From NCBI GenBank assembly GCA_023409995.1, contig JAEYQN010000125.1:1-21679 (forward strand): a DNA stretch of 21,679 nucleotides, given 5' to 3'. The notes below the pieces were generated by a model. That model did no database searches and was not told the origin of the DNA. It saw only the letters and a list, made by a program, of their open reading frames with translations. Below are positions 6,677 to 15,640 of this stretch, one piece after another (the first letter of the stretch is position 1; every line of letters begins with the position of its first letter). The translations under genes were made by a program, and so were the position numbers. Source of the stretch: Cyanobacteria bacterium OH_CBB_238 (GTDB lineage Bacteria; Cyanobacteriota; Vampirovibrionia; Gastranaerophilales; Gastranaerophilaceae).

Positions 6677-7990
6677 TTAATTATTATAATCTCTTACAAA
6701 CTTCTCAATCCAACTAAACATAACAGATAATTCGTATGGTTTTGGCAAATATAAATCTGCTCCGGCATTTAAGACCTTTTGTTTATCATGGACTGTAGAA
6801 GATAAGATGATATTAGAATTTAGAAACCTTATATCATCTTTTATCTTATCGCACAGTTCTATACCTTCTAAATCCATTGTATTACCAGCATCCAAAATAA
6901 TCACCGATGGGGTAAAATCAGAATCCAAATTAAAAATTTCTGAATAATTATTTATAACTTTAGCATCATAGCCTTGAATTTGAGCTGTTGCCAATAACAA
7001 AACAGACAAAGCCTCGTCTGGTTCAACAATAAGTATTTTGTTATTAAATTCTTGTTCTTCCACAGAATCTAATGCGCTAATTTTTGGTCTTTCCATTACA
7101 AAAGCAGAGCCTTGCTTATATTTTGCCAATTTATGCATATTAATAAGAGAACTAAGTACTTGACGAAAATTTGAGTATGTTTTGTGCTGATTTGAAACAA
7201 TACCAATACTTGTTGAAACAAAAGAAACCTTATTTCCAAGCTTCTCATCACCTTGCATAATTATATAGCCACGCTCAACATCTTTGTCAGAGTAAAATTT
7301 ATTAACAACAGTATCAAAAGCATAAGTAAGATAGCTTGCCAATTTTTCAGCCTTCATTGGATGTGTAATAATCATAAAATCACACTCTCCTATCTGACCC
7401 ATATAATCAGACGAATCAAGACCAGAGGTTAGAATAGCAGTATAAGTTTGCAACATCTTATCAGCCGCAAGTTCTCCATAAATTTCCCTATAAAAATCGA
7501 AGTTATCAATACCAACAAGAAGAACAGCCCAAAATCCTTCTTTTTTTATAGTTCTTCGCAGTATTTTATACGATACTTTAGAGTCATATAATCCCGTAAT
7601 TTCATTTATATTGCTTTCAATATGCCTTCTTATATGTGCACCGATTCTTGCTTTAAATTCTTCATTTTCAATCGGTTCACTTAAATAATCATCAGAACCC
7701 GCATTCAAGGTCTCAATACGATCTTGCAAGTGATCTGATTTTGATAAGGCGATAATTACAGGCCTAGTTGTATAACTCAATATTCTCAACTTTTTTATTA
7801 TAGCCTGTACATTTTCCTCTATGCTGTCAGAAATTAGTATCAAATCAGGTTCAAACGAATTAAGCAAATCCAAAGCATCTGCCAAATTTGTTGCAACAAA
7901 AACAGAAGTATCAGCAGTTTCGATCATTTTTTTATATTTGATCGACTGTTCTTTTCTTTTATCAATTATTAAAACTACTTTAACTAACAT
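6677..7990 (-). CDS. Response regulator: degenerate REC, degenerate GGDEF, intact REC
   Basis: A 437-residue cytosolic signalling protein with three parts. Residues 1-120 are a receiver-like domain whose phospho-acceptor position reads S54 (an Asp follows at 55) and whose conserved Lys is E105 (YLSEP), so it is probably not phosphorylated normally. Residues about 130-300 have the GGDEF fold pattern (ITGLYD, GIDNF, IGECDF, STSIGIV). The signature is GECDF (201-205), the first metal Asp is G160 and the guanine-binding Asn is replaced by R168, so diguanylate cyclase activity is unlikely. Residues 317-434 are a canonical receiver with acidic E323/D325, acceptor D367 and K417 (YLPKP). There is no DNA-binding domain. 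The histidine kinase gene lies just upstream, 64 bases away, and is the probable partner. A weak AAAGAG lies seven bases before the ATG. The output is unknown; a c-di-GMP or GTP-sensing or scaffolding role is conceivable. Confidence 0.8.
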   Translation of the reverse strand: MLVKVVLIIDKRKEQSIKYKKMIETADTSVFVATNLADALDLLNSFEPDLILISDSIEENVQAIIKKLRILSYTTRPVIIALSKSDHLQDRIETLNAGSDDYLSEPIENEEFKARIGAHIRRHIESNINEITGLYDSKVSYKILRRTIKKEGFWAVLLVGIDNFDFYREIYGELAADKMLQTYTAILTSGLDSSDYMGQIGECDFMIITHPMKAEKLASYLTYAFDTVVNKFYSDKDVERGYIIMQGDEKLGNKVSFVSTSIGIVSNQHKTYSNFRQVLSSLINMHKLAKYKQGSAFVMERPKISALDSVEEQEFNNKILIVEPDEALSVLLLATAQIQGYDAKVINNYSEIFNLDSDFTPSVIILDAGNTMDLEGIELCDKIKDDIRFLNSNIILSSTVHDKQKVLNAGADLYLPKPYELSVMFSWIEKFVRDYNN

Positions 7991-8008
7991 AATGTTGCTC
8001 TTTAAACA

Positions 8009-8037
8009 ATATTAATACTTATAAAGATTACTATCAA
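8009..8037 (-). promoter_or_regulatory. Possible promoter of the response-regulator gene
   Basis: On the minus strand TTGATA (8037-8032), a 17-base spacer and TAATAT (8014-8009), in the kinase-regulator gap. The -10 matches consensus at only four of six positions. It would give a leader of about a dozen bases. Confidence 0.35.
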
Positions 8038-8054
8038 GACATAGATCTAATAAG

Positions 8055-8804
8055 CTACTTTTTTAATCTATTACGGCAGGCATCTTCAATCAATGTCACA
8101 GGAAACTCAACACTAAAACATGAACCCTTATCATCACTTTTAACAGCAATTCTTCCATTCATTTTTTCAACAAGTCCTTTAGTAATATACAATCCAAGCC
8201 CACTTCCTTGAATTTTTCTTGTTAATGGAGAGTCTATCCTAGAAAATTTTTCGAAAATTTTATTTAGATACTCCTCAGGAATACCAATACCACTATCTTC
8301 TATATTAACACTTACAAAAGTACAGTCTCTGCTGAGCTTTACAGATATTGCTATATCACTCTCAGGATCGGAGTATTTAGCAGCATTATCTAGTATATTT
8401 ATAAGAATCTGCTGACACTTATCAATATCGACAAATACATTAGGAATATTTTTAGATTTTTTATAAATAAATTTATGCGATTTGTACTGCGCTTTTATAA
8501 CTTGTATGCTTAAATCTATAACTTCATCAATATCAATAGAGCGATAAATAAAAGATTCTTTATCAGATTGCATTTTTGAAACCATAAGCAAATTCTCAAC
8601 AAGGTCTATTAACCTATTTGATTGATCTTTAATAATTGTCAAAAACTTCATTCTTTGTTCCGGGGAAAGTTTTTCAAATGAAGTAATTAACGTATCGGCA
8701 AAACCTCTTATACTTGTAAGAGGTGTCCGAAGTTCATGACTTACCGTAGATATAAAATCCAAGTGTGCTTGTTCAAGACTACTATCTTTAAGTTGTTTAT
8801 CCAT
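8055..8804 (-). CDS. Soluble histidine kinase (HisKA-HATPase)
   Basis: A 249-residue sensor kinase core with almost nothing before the phosphorylation site. The H-box is SHELRTPL with H23, then comes the dimerisation helix pair to about residue 80. The ATPase domain has N-box N140 (DNAAKYS), G1 DSGIGIP (170-176), an F-box-like FEKFSR and G2 GSGLGL (200-205). No transmembrane helix, PAS or other sensor domain is present, so input must come from a partner protein or the cytosol. The ATG lies close after an in-frame stop, so the frame cannot extend far upstream. There is no Shine-Dalgarno sequence, and a promoter -10 box ends six bases before the ATG, suggesting a leaderless message. It is followed by the response-regulator gene and preceded by the efflux operon, in the same direction. 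Confidence 0.88.
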   Translation of the reverse strand: MDKQLKDSSLEQAHLDFISTVSHELRTPLTSIRGFADTLITSFEKLSPEQRMKFLTIIKDQSNRLIDLVENLLMVSKMQSDKESFIYRSIDIDEVIDLSIQVIKAQYKSHKFIYKKSKNIPNVFVDIDKCQQILINILDNAAKYSDPESDIAISVKLSRDCTFVSVNIEDSGIGIPEEYLNKIFEKFSRIDSPLTRKIQGSGLGLYITKGLVEKMNGRIAVKSDDKGSCFSVEFPVTLIEDACRNRLKK

Positions 8805-8810
8805 AAGACA

Positions 8811-8838
8811 ATTATAACAATTTTATTAGTTATAGCAA
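8811..8838 (-). promoter_or_regulatory. Promoter of the histidine kinase gene, predicted leaderless
   Basis: On the minus strand TTGCTA (8838-8833), a 16-base spacer ending in TG and T, and a perfect TATAAT (8816-8811), i.e. an extended -10. Six bases (8810-8805) separate the -10 from the A of the ATG at 8804, the normal distance to a transcription start. The promoter overlaps the last codons of the tolC-like gene. Confidence 0.65.
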
Positions 8839-10521
8839 GGAGCGACCAGTAGGTGTTACAGGAGAACCAATAACTCTTTCAATATTAGCTGCGGCAATAT
8901 TATAATTTAATAAAGTATTATAATATTCAAGTTGAGCATTTCTATGTGTTGTTTCAGCATCTTTAAGTTCAATGGCATCACCCAAACCAACCTTATATCT
9001 TCCGCTTGCAAGTTTATACTGCTCTTTTGCCTCATTCATTGATGCTTTTGCAACAGGAACGCTATCTTGAGCATTATACAACTCTATATATGCAGATTTA
9101 ACTTCTAGATATACATTTTGTTTTGTGTTCTCATAATCTGCTAAATCTCTTTGATACGTTGCCCTTGACTCATCGACCTGTTTTTTTAATAGATATAAAT
9201 TTGTGGTTGAATATGTAAGACCTGCACCAAGTTGATACCCATGGTCAAATGCTGGTGTTTTACCACCTAAATTATAAGAACCAAATGCAACTACATTAGG
9301 AGCAAAGGCTCTAAGTGAAGACTTAACAAGCAATTCTGAACCTTCTGCTTTTTTCTTTGCCGCCAAAAGCTCTGGTCTTGTACTATTTGCAGTGGACAAT
9401 ATATCTTCAAATTTTACATTATATGATCTTGATTCTAATTTATCAGCTATTTTATAATCTTCAAAAGCAGGGAGTCCCATTGCACTACTTACTTGAGCAT
9501 ATGCAAGAATTACATTATTTTTTGCTTTTATATAATCCAGTTTTGCTTTACTTAAGTTATACTCCGCTGTTGTAACATCGATTTTAGCCTTAGTTCCAAT
9601 TTTATAATACGCTCTAGCTTGCTGGACATGCAACTCATATGCTTTTACTGTTTCTGCATAAACTTTTTCTTGCTGTAGAGCGTATAAAAGTTTATAGTAT
9701 GATGCTTTTACATTATAGATAACTTCATTTACACTCATTTGCAAGTTATCTTTAGCCGCAAGATAAGTCTTCTTGGACATATCAGCAACAGCTTTTGTTT
9801 TCCCAAAATCAAATAACAACATTCGCGCAGTTAAGCTTGGAGCATTATACATTCCATATTTTTGGTTAGGTACATTAAAGTTAGAAATAAGCATATCATT
9901 CTTAGAATAATTAGCATCTAATCCAAATGTTGGAAAATAATTAGCCCAAGCTTGAGCCACTTTGTTTCTATATATTTCAGCAGAATTAAAAGAAACTCTA
10001 ATCGCTGGATGATTTTCTAACGCTAGTCTTACACAATCATCTACATACATAACACTATTATTTGAAATACTTCCAGAAACTGTTTTGTTTGCATTAATTT
10101 GGATTTCTTCTCCTGATGGAGTTGTCACAAATTGCGGTTTAGTCTTATTTTTAACACTTTTGTTAACTTCTTCGTTTTTAGTTTGATTAACCAATGATTT
10201 ATCCGCATCATCAACGTTTTTTATAGATTTCTGATCTTTATCTCTCTCTTTTTTCTTAAATTTACTCCAAAATCCATCATTACCTTTTGCACTTAAATTA
10301 CCTTTAGGCTTTTCTTGCGTAAAGACAGTATCTACATCCGAGTTTATAACATTATCAGAAGTCTCACTTGTTAAAGAACTTTTTTTATTTGATTTAACTG
10401 AAAAAAACTCAATGAATTTATTTTTTTTGACTAGTGTATTTACATTGGTTGTTTGTTCTGCAGTAGCTGAACTAGAAACAAGTAAACATGATATTAAACA
10501 TATTATTATACGATTTTTCAT
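8830..10521 (-). CDS. TolC-family outer-membrane efflux channel with long N-terminal extension
   Basis: A 563-residue outer-membrane factor that would form the trimeric exit duct for the RND pump encoded just upstream. It has a signal peptide (residues 1-21, cleavage ATA before EQ). Then comes a Lys/Asn/Asp-rich, low-complexity segment (22-156) with two FF/FW-containing basic patches, and the two-repeat outer-membrane efflux domain from about 157 (VDDCVRLALENHPAI; second repeat TRPELLAAKKKAEGSELLV; end LNYNIAAANIERVIG). Without the extension the length is typical; the extension is unusual. A lipobox-like LISC at residues 9-12 is too near the N-terminus to be convincing. GAGGAG sits just before the ATG. 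It is the third gene of the operon, 57 bases after the pump gene. Family certain, substrate unknown. Confidence 0.9.
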   Translation of the reverse strand: MKNRIIICLISCLLVSSSATAEQTTNVNTLVKKNKFIEFFSVKSNKKSSLTSETSDNVINSDVDTVFTQEKPKGNLSAKGNDGFWSKFKKKERDKDQKSIKNVDDADKSLVNQTKNEEVNKSVKNKTKPQFVTTPSGEEIQINANKTVSGSISNNSVMYVDDCVRLALENHPAIRVSFNSAEIYRNKVAQAWANYFPTFGLDANYSKNDMLISNFNVPNQKYGMYNAPSLTARMLLFDFGKTKAVADMSKKTYLAAKDNLQMSVNEVIYNVKASYYKLLYALQQEKVYAETVKAYELHVQQARAYYKIGTKAKIDVTTAEYNLSKAKLDYIKAKNNVILAYAQVSSAMGLPAFEDYKIADKLESRSYNVKFEDILSTANSTRPELLAAKKKAEGSELLVKSSLRAFAPNVVAFGSYNLGGKTPAFDHGYQLGAGLTYSTTNLYLLKKQVDESRATYQRDLADYENTKQNVYLEVKSAYIELYNAQDSVPVAKASMNEAKEQYKLASGRYKVGLGDAIELKDAETTHRNAQLEYYNTLLNYNIAAANIERVIGSPVTPTGRSLL

Positions 10522-10578
10522 ACTCTCCTCGTACTTAATGAGACGTTGCTCTTTTTAAGTTCCTATAAACATTTTATA

Positions 10579-13500
10579 TTATTTAGCATTCTTTTTCTTC
10601 ATAAATTTATCAATAAATGACTGAACAATTACGTAAAACGCAGGTGTTAGAATAGTACCTAAAGTTCCAGCAGCCATCATACCTCCAAAAACAGTGTTAC
10701 CAACCGACATCCTACTTTGAGCACCAGCACCGCTCGCAACAACCAATGGAAAAACACCCAAAACAAATGCAACAACAGTCATCATTACAGCCCTAAATCT
10801 TAATCTTGCAGCAGCTATTGCAGCATCTTCTATTGATAAACCATGTTCTTCATGCTGAACTTTAGCAAATTCTACAATCAAGATAGCCTGCTTAGTTGCT
10901 AAACCTATCAGCATAATCATCCCAACTTGAGAATACAAATCAAAAGCTTGCCCTCTCATTAACTGGAATACCAACGCACCAATTGCGGCAACTGGAGAAA
11001 TAAGCATTACTGACACTGGAATTGTCCAGCTTTCGTATAATGCAACAAGAAATAAATATACAAATAATAATGACAAAGAAATTATATAAACAGTTTGCCC
11101 CGAAGCCTCTCTTTCTTGAGCAGAAGTTCCAGACCACTCATATGTGATATCTTTAGGTAATACCTTGGCTGCAACTTGTTCCATAGCTTTCATTGCTTCG
11201 CTGGAACTTTTGCCTGCAGCAGGAGATCCGCTGAATTGAACTGACCTATACTGGTTATACCTAGGAATTGATGCAGCTCCGACTGATTGTTCAAGCCTAA
11301 CCATAGTCATTATTGGAACCATTTCTCCTCTTGAGTTTTTCACATATATTCCTGAGATATCTGTAGCCTTCCTCCTAAACTGTTCATCAGCCTGCAATTG
11401 GACTCTAAATACACGGCCCAATTTATTGAAGTCATTAACGTAATAGGTACCAAGTGTTGAGGCCAATGTCATATATAGTTCACTCAGATTTACTCCTTGA
11501 GAAAGAGCCTTGGCATAATCGACATCAACAATATACTGGGGAACATTTGCTTGATAGGTAGTGAATACATTTGAAAGATCTTTATCTTGGTTACTTGCTA
11601 ACATAAGTTCATTAGCATACTTTTCTAGTTCTTGAGGGGTATATTCACCTTTGGAAAGCATTTGAAATTCAAATCCACCAAGCATACTCATACCAGAAAT
11701 AGCTGGTGGAGAGAACACACCAATAGATGCCTCTCTTATAGGTGCTATATTTTTTCTTATTTGAGCCAAAATCGCATTATGAGAAAGATTTGTTGGTTCA
11801 CCCATAAGTTTTCTTACCACCCAACTGGCAGGTCCAACACTTCTTTCATGCCATAACTTCAATTTAATTACTGCAAAGGCCTGATTGGTAGCACCACTTG
11901 TAGAAAAAACCAAAAATTTATCGATCCCTTCAATATCTTTAACAGCATCTCTCATTTTTGCGGCTACAGCTTGAGTTCTTGCTGTAGATGCGCCAGCCGG
12001 CAAATTAATTTGTGCCATCAAAACAGCTTGATCCTCATCAGGAATAAACCCCGTAGGAATTATTTTAAAGAGAATAACCAAAAGTAATATTAATGCACCA
12101 TAAAATTTAAGAGTAAGCTTTTTGTTGTACACAAATTTTTTGACATAATCGATATATAAATCAGTTAACTTAGAAAAATCTTTATTAAACTCTTCAAATA
12201 CATATTTAACAAAAGCAGTAAATTTATTACTAGGTTTAGCCTCAGCATCCTCTTCTTTCAAAAGCATTGAACACAAAGCAGGTGAGAGCGACAACGCACA
12301 TACAGCAGAAAGGGCGATAGAAACAGCAATACAAACAGCAAACTGTTTATACATAAGCCCCGACAAACCAGGCACAAATGCAACAGGTACGAACACAGCC
12401 ATTAAGACCAAAGCCATTGCAACTAAAGCTCCACCAACCTCTTCCATTGTCAATTGTGTAGCTTCTATTGGCGTCTTACCCTCTTCTATATGTCGCTTTA
12501 CGTTTTCTATAACAACAATAGCATCATCTACAACAGTAGCAACCGCTAAAACCATTGCAAACAAGGTTAGTAAGTTTATAGACATTCCCAAAGGAGGCAA
12601 TGCAGCAAATGTTCCAATTAATGAAACGGGAATTGCCAAACAAGGAACAAGAGTAGCTCTCCAATCACCCAAAAATACAAAGATAATAAGAACAACAATA
12701 AGAGAAGTAATAAAGATAGTAAAAGCAACTTCTTTCATTGATTCTTTTATGAACAAAGTATCATCATGCAACATCTCTATCTTTAAGCCATCTGGAAGTG
12801 TTTGATTGATTTCTTCAATTTTTTTATTCACTAATTTTACAATACTTACAGCATTAGCGCCCGGGGTTTGAACCACCTGAATAAGAGCCGCAGGCTTACC
12901 GTCAACTAAACCTATAGTACCATAGCTTTGAGCACCAAGCTCCACCCTTGAAATATCTTTAATCCTGACCCGAGAACCGTCTGGATTAGAACGAATAACT
13001 ATATTTTCAAACTCTCTAGGCTCAAGTAAACGACCTCTGGTTCTTAATGTTATTTTTAAACTTTGTTTATCTTGTCCAGGTTCTTGTCCCAACGCACCTG
13101 TCGAGACTTGAACATTTTGAGTATTTATAGCCGCTTGAACCTCTTGAACTGAAACCTTTAAATTAGCCATTCGCTGAGGGTTTAGCCATATACGCATGCT
13201 ATAATCACCGGCACCAAAGACATTAACCTCTCCGACACCATTCAATCTTTTTATCTCATCTTTTATAAATATTGAAGCGTAATTTGTCAGATCTAACTGA
13301 CTCCAAGAATTATCAATGGAGTTTAAATTAAGAATACAAACACCTGCTCCACCAACTTTATCAAGAGCGGTAATTCCAAGGCGTTTTACATCTTCAGGCA
13401 ATCTTGGTTGAACCTGTTGAAGACGATTTTGAACATTTACAAGGTTTATATCTTTATTTGTACCAACTTTAAAATAAATTTGCAAAGTATATTGTTCATC

Positions 13501-13770
13501 AGAACTTGTTGAGGTCATATAAATCATGTCTCTAACACCATTTATCTGTGACTCCAATACTGAGGCCACAGTCGACTCAACAACACTGGCACTTGCACCG
13601 GGATAAGATGCTGTTACAACAACCTGAGGTGGCGTAATATCAGGATATTTCTCGAGCTGTAAGCCAAAAACTGCGATAAATCCAACTATGGTGATAAAAA
13701 TAGAAATAACCATAGCAAAACGAGGTTTGGTTATAAAAAAGTATAGTGATTTTTTGTTGTCTTCAGGCAT
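10579..13770 (-). CDS. RND multidrug efflux pump, HAE1 family (AcrB/MexB-like)
   Basis: A 1063-residue inner-membrane proton-driven transporter, full length for the family (about 1030-1060). It has TM1 near residues 15-35, a large periplasmic porter/docking loop with YPDITPP at its start, a TM2-TM6 block, a second loop (LGGFEFQ around 697-703) and TM7-TM12. The proton-relay residues are present: D415/D416 in [12 protein letters not shown]960 in [13 protein letters not shown], and Arg 989/991 in [11 protein letters not shown]. The acidic pair marks a drug/amphiphile exporter rather than a heavy-metal (CusA) type. The ATG overlaps the adaptor stop by one base (TAATG) with GAGGAA upstream, so translation is coupled. 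It works with the adaptor and the TolC-like channel of the same operon. Substrates cannot be read from the sequence. Confidence 0.95.
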   Translation of the reverse strand: MPEDNKKSLYFFITKPRFAMVISIFITIVGFIAVFGLQLEKYPDITPPQVVVTASYPGASASVVESTVASVLESQINGVRDMIYMTSTSSDEQYTLQIYFKVGTNKDINLVNVQNRLQQVQPRLPEDVKRLGITALDKVGGAGVCILNLNSIDNSWSQLDLTNYASIFIKDEIKRLNGVGEVNVFGAGDYSMRIWLNPQRMANLKVSVQEVQAAINTQNVQVSTGALGQEPGQDKQSLKITLRTRGRLLEPREFENIVIRSNPDGSRVRIKDISRVELGAQSYGTIGLVDGKPAALIQVVQTPGANAVSIVKLVNKKIEEINQTLPDGLKIEMLHDDTLFIKESMKEVAFTIFITSLIVVLIIFVFLGDWRATLVPCLAIPVSLIGTFAALPPLGMSINLLTLFAMVLAVATVVDDAIVVIENVKRHIEEGKTPIEATQLTMEEVGGALVAMALVLMAVFVPVAFVPGLSGLMYKQFAVCIAVSIALSAVCALSLSPALCSMLLKEEDAEAKPSNKFTAFVKYVFEEFNKDFSKLTDLYIDYVKKFVYNKKLTLKFYGALILLLVILFKIIPTGFIPDEDQAVLMAQINLPAGASTARTQAVAAKMRDAVKDIEGIDKFLVFSTSGATNQAFAVIKLKLWHERSVGPASWVVRKLMGEPTNLSHNAILAQIRKNIAPIREASIGVFSPPAISGMSMLGGFEFQMLSKGEYTPQELEKYANELMLASNQDKDLSNVFTTYQANVPQYIVDVDYAKALSQGVNLSELYMTLASTLGTYYVNDFNKLGRVFRVQLQADEQFRRKATDISGIYVKNSRGEMVPIMTMVRLEQSVGAASIPRYNQYRSVQFSGSPAAGKSSSEAMKAMEQVAAKVLPKDITYEWSGTSAQEREASGQTVYIISLSLLFVYLFLVALYESWTIPVSVMLISPVAAIGALVFQLMRGQAFDLYSQVGMIMLIGLATKQAILIVEFAKVQHEEHGLSIEDAAIAAARLRFRAVMMTVVAFVLGVFPLVVASGAGAQSRMSVGNTVFGGMMAAGTLGTILTPAFYVIVQSFIDKFMKKKNAK

Positions 13771-14942
13771 TAGTGTTTAATTTCCTCACCTTTTGATTTG
13801 TGTATATCTTGTTGATCATTTATTTTTACTTTGAGTCCGGGATGTAAACCTTGGATCCCCGAAGTTATTATCGAATCTCCAAGTTGTAAACCGCTTTCAA
13901 CAATCCATGATTTTTCAAATTGATCCGAAACCTTTATATTTTGTTGCTGTGCCTTGCCTTCTTTATCAATTATCCACACAAAGTAACCAGCAGCACTATC
14001 TGTAACGGCTTCTTGCGGAACTAATATGACTTTTCTAGGAACAGTGGAAGAAGACACTACTTTTATATAATCTCCAGGAACCAACAAATTATTTGGATTA
14101 GGAAAAGTAGCCCTTAAAGTAATTGTCCCCGCAGAAGGATCAACCATATTGTCAATAAATTCAATTTTCCCTTTTACAGGATATTTACTACCATCTGCTA
14201 ATATTAGTTCAACTTGCATATTAGATAAATCAGAATTTTGATCAGACTTCCTAAATTTCAAGTAATTTTCACTACTCATACTGAATGAAGCGTAAATAGG
14301 ATTAGTGCTTACTATTTGAGCTAATGAGCCAGCCTGTGAATTAACCAGGTTCCCTTCTGTGATCATTATTTTACCTATTTTGCCGTCTATTGGGGAAACA
14401 ACTCTTGTGTAACTCAAATTCAACTTAGCCTGAGCAAGGGCAGACCTATTAACATCCAATTGAGCCCTATTTTGATCTCGTGTTGCAACTGCAGCATCAA
14501 AATAAGATTTGCTTACAAAATCACCTTTTACAAGTTCTTGAGCTCTTTTTAGCTCTTTTTGGGAGTTTGTAAGTGCTGCTTGAGTCTGCCTAACAGCAGC
14601 TTGCGCGTTTTGTACCGCTATTTGGTATTCATTAGGTTCAATCAAAAACAAAGTTTGACCCTTTTTTACATAAGCACCTTCTTTAAAATATCTTTTTTGA
14701 AGCCAACCATTTATTCTTGCAACAACATCAACGGTGTATTTTGCCTCAATTCTTCCAGTTGCTTCCGTTCTGTCGTAAATCTCTTTTTCTAAAACAGGGG
14801 TAATATCAACAATTGGAGGTGCTGAACGCATTTTTTCTGCAATTTTAGCTCCAACAAATGTCATTACAACATTATATATAATAGGAATAATTATAATAGC
14901 AAAAGCTATAATTAATATTTTTCTCTTCTTATCTTTTGTCAT
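13770..14942 (-). CDS. RND efflux periplasmic adaptor (membrane fusion protein)
   Basis: A 390-residue adaptor that bridges the RND pump and the outer-membrane channel. An uncleaved N-terminal membrane anchor spans about residues 8-30 ([19 protein letters not shown]). There is no lipobox Cys, unlike AcrA or MexA. The lipoyl/barrel-sandwich half ([19 protein letters not shown]), an alpha-helical hairpin with coiled-coil heptads (about 105-170), the second lipoyl half ([10 protein letters not shown]), the beta-barrel ([17 protein letters not shown]) and the membrane-proximal domain follow. AAGGGA lies seven bases before the ATG. It is the first gene of the operon, behind a promoter with an inverted-repeat operator and a leader of about 95 bases. 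Confidence 0.93.
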   Translation of the reverse strand: MTKDKKRKILIIAFAIIIIPIIYNVVMTFVGAKIAEKMRSAPPIVDITPVLEKEIYDRTEATGRIEAKYTVDVVARINGWLQKRYFKEGAYVKKGQTLFLIEPNEYQIAVQNAQAAVRQTQAALTNSQKELKRAQELVKGDFVSKSYFDAAVATRDQNRAQLDVNRSALAQAKLNLSYTRVVSPIDGKIGKIMITEGNLVNSQAGSLAQIVSTNPIYASFSMSSENYLKFRKSDQNSDLSNMQVELILADGSKYPVKGKIEFIDNMVDPSAGTITLRATFPNPNNLLVPGDYIKVVSSSTVPRKVILVPQEAVTDSAAGYFVWIIDKEGKAQQQNIKVSDQFEKSWIVESGLQLGDSIITSGIQGLHPGLKVKINDQQDIHKSKGEEIKH

Positions 14943-14975
14943 TGTATTTCCCTTACTTCTGTTAATAAAATCTCG

Positions 14976-14994
14976 ATAAAGTAAATAACTTTAT
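14976..14994. repeat. Inverted repeat in the leader of the efflux operon
   Basis: ATAAAGT, five bases, ACTTTAT: a perfect seven-base dyad between the predicted start site and the adaptor ATG. It could be a second protein-binding site or a weak leader hairpin. Confidence 0.4.
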
Positions 14995-15045
14995 TACTAC
15001 TAATTTTAATTCTTCCATGTTTATAAGCTATGACTCATTTATGCG

Positions 15046-15054
15046 ATTATAACA
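15046..15054 (-). promoter_or_regulatory. Extended -10 promoter of the efflux operon
   Basis: On the minus strand TGTTATAAT, identical to the extended -10 of the histidine kinase promoter. No recognisable -35 lies 16-18 bases upstream; that place is occupied by the inverted repeat at 15056-15075. Transcription would start near 15039. Confidence 0.6.
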
Positions 15055-15055
15055 T

Positions 15056-15075
15056 CATGTTGTCATAACAACATG
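15056..15075. promoter_or_regulatory. Candidate operator: 20-bp dyad over the efflux promoter
   Basis: CATGTTGT, four bases, ACAACATG: a perfect eight-base inverted repeat directly upstream of the -10 and covering the spacer and -35 positions. Size and spacing suit a TetR- or MarR-type dimer that would block RNA polymerase. No such regulator gene is in the window. ATAACAT-like words flank it on both sides. Confidence 0.55.
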
Positions 15076-15205
15076 GTAATCATAACATATTCATATAAAA
15101 ATGCAAATACTGTCGAAAATAAGATATGCATAGCATGCAAACCATATCCTCAAAAGTATTTTATAACTGAATATGAAAAATACAATACTAGTGGTGTACT
15201 ATTGA

Positions 15206-15640
15206 CTATTTAATCAGTTTGCGAACAATAAGATACCTATCTAACTCTCTTTTTAGGAGGTTAATATCGTCATAATAACCCGAGTCAATATGTATTCTGT
15301 TCTGAATTCTTTCATCTACAATATAAACGGTAGGATAAACTGTTATGTAATAATCATCAACGAGTTGTTTATTCTCAGGATTTTCACAATTAATAAATAC
15401 AAGATTATACGCATTTTGATAAACTGCATCAAGAAGCTTCATTTTAGGAATTAATTTTTTACAATAAGTACACCAATCCACATAAAAAACAAGAATTATA
15501 GGTTTATCTTCAAGTTGAGCTCTATGATAAGTCATCCCAGTTGTTTGAGCTTCATTTTTTTCAATATTTTTTGCCCACGTATAGCCAATACAACTAAAAA
15601 CAAAAATTGATGCCACAACAATACAAAAAATCTTCTTCAT
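15206..15640 (-). CDS. Exported thioredoxin-like protein
   Basis: A 144-residue thioredoxin-fold protein with an N-terminal signal (residues 1-23, cleavage after TWA likely), so it would act in the periplasm as a thiol-disulfide oxidoreductase. The active site is WCTYCKK (C57 and C60) and the cis-Pro is P103 in VYPT, both intact. There is one further Cys at 85. The first codon overlaps the glgC stop (ATGA), so it is translationally coupled to glgC. A periplasmic reductase or DsbD-partner role (cytochrome maturation, disulfide repair) is possible but not shown. V14-F-S-C17 resembles a poor lipobox; I prefer a cleaved, soluble or signal-anchored protein. Confidence 0.82.
   Translation of the reverse strand: MKKIFCIVVASIFVFSCIGYTWAKNIEKNEAQTTGMTYHRAQLEDKPIILVFYVDWCTYCKKLIPKMKLLDAVYQNAYNLVFINCENPENKQLVDDYYITVYPTVYIVDERIQNRIHIDSGYYDDINLLKRELDRYLIVRKLIK

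Noticed and set aside
15152..15183. Possible terminator after the thioredoxin-like gene (GTATTTT/AAAATAC then TTTT)
   Set aside because: Stem is almost all A/T with a 14-base loop; too weak to call.
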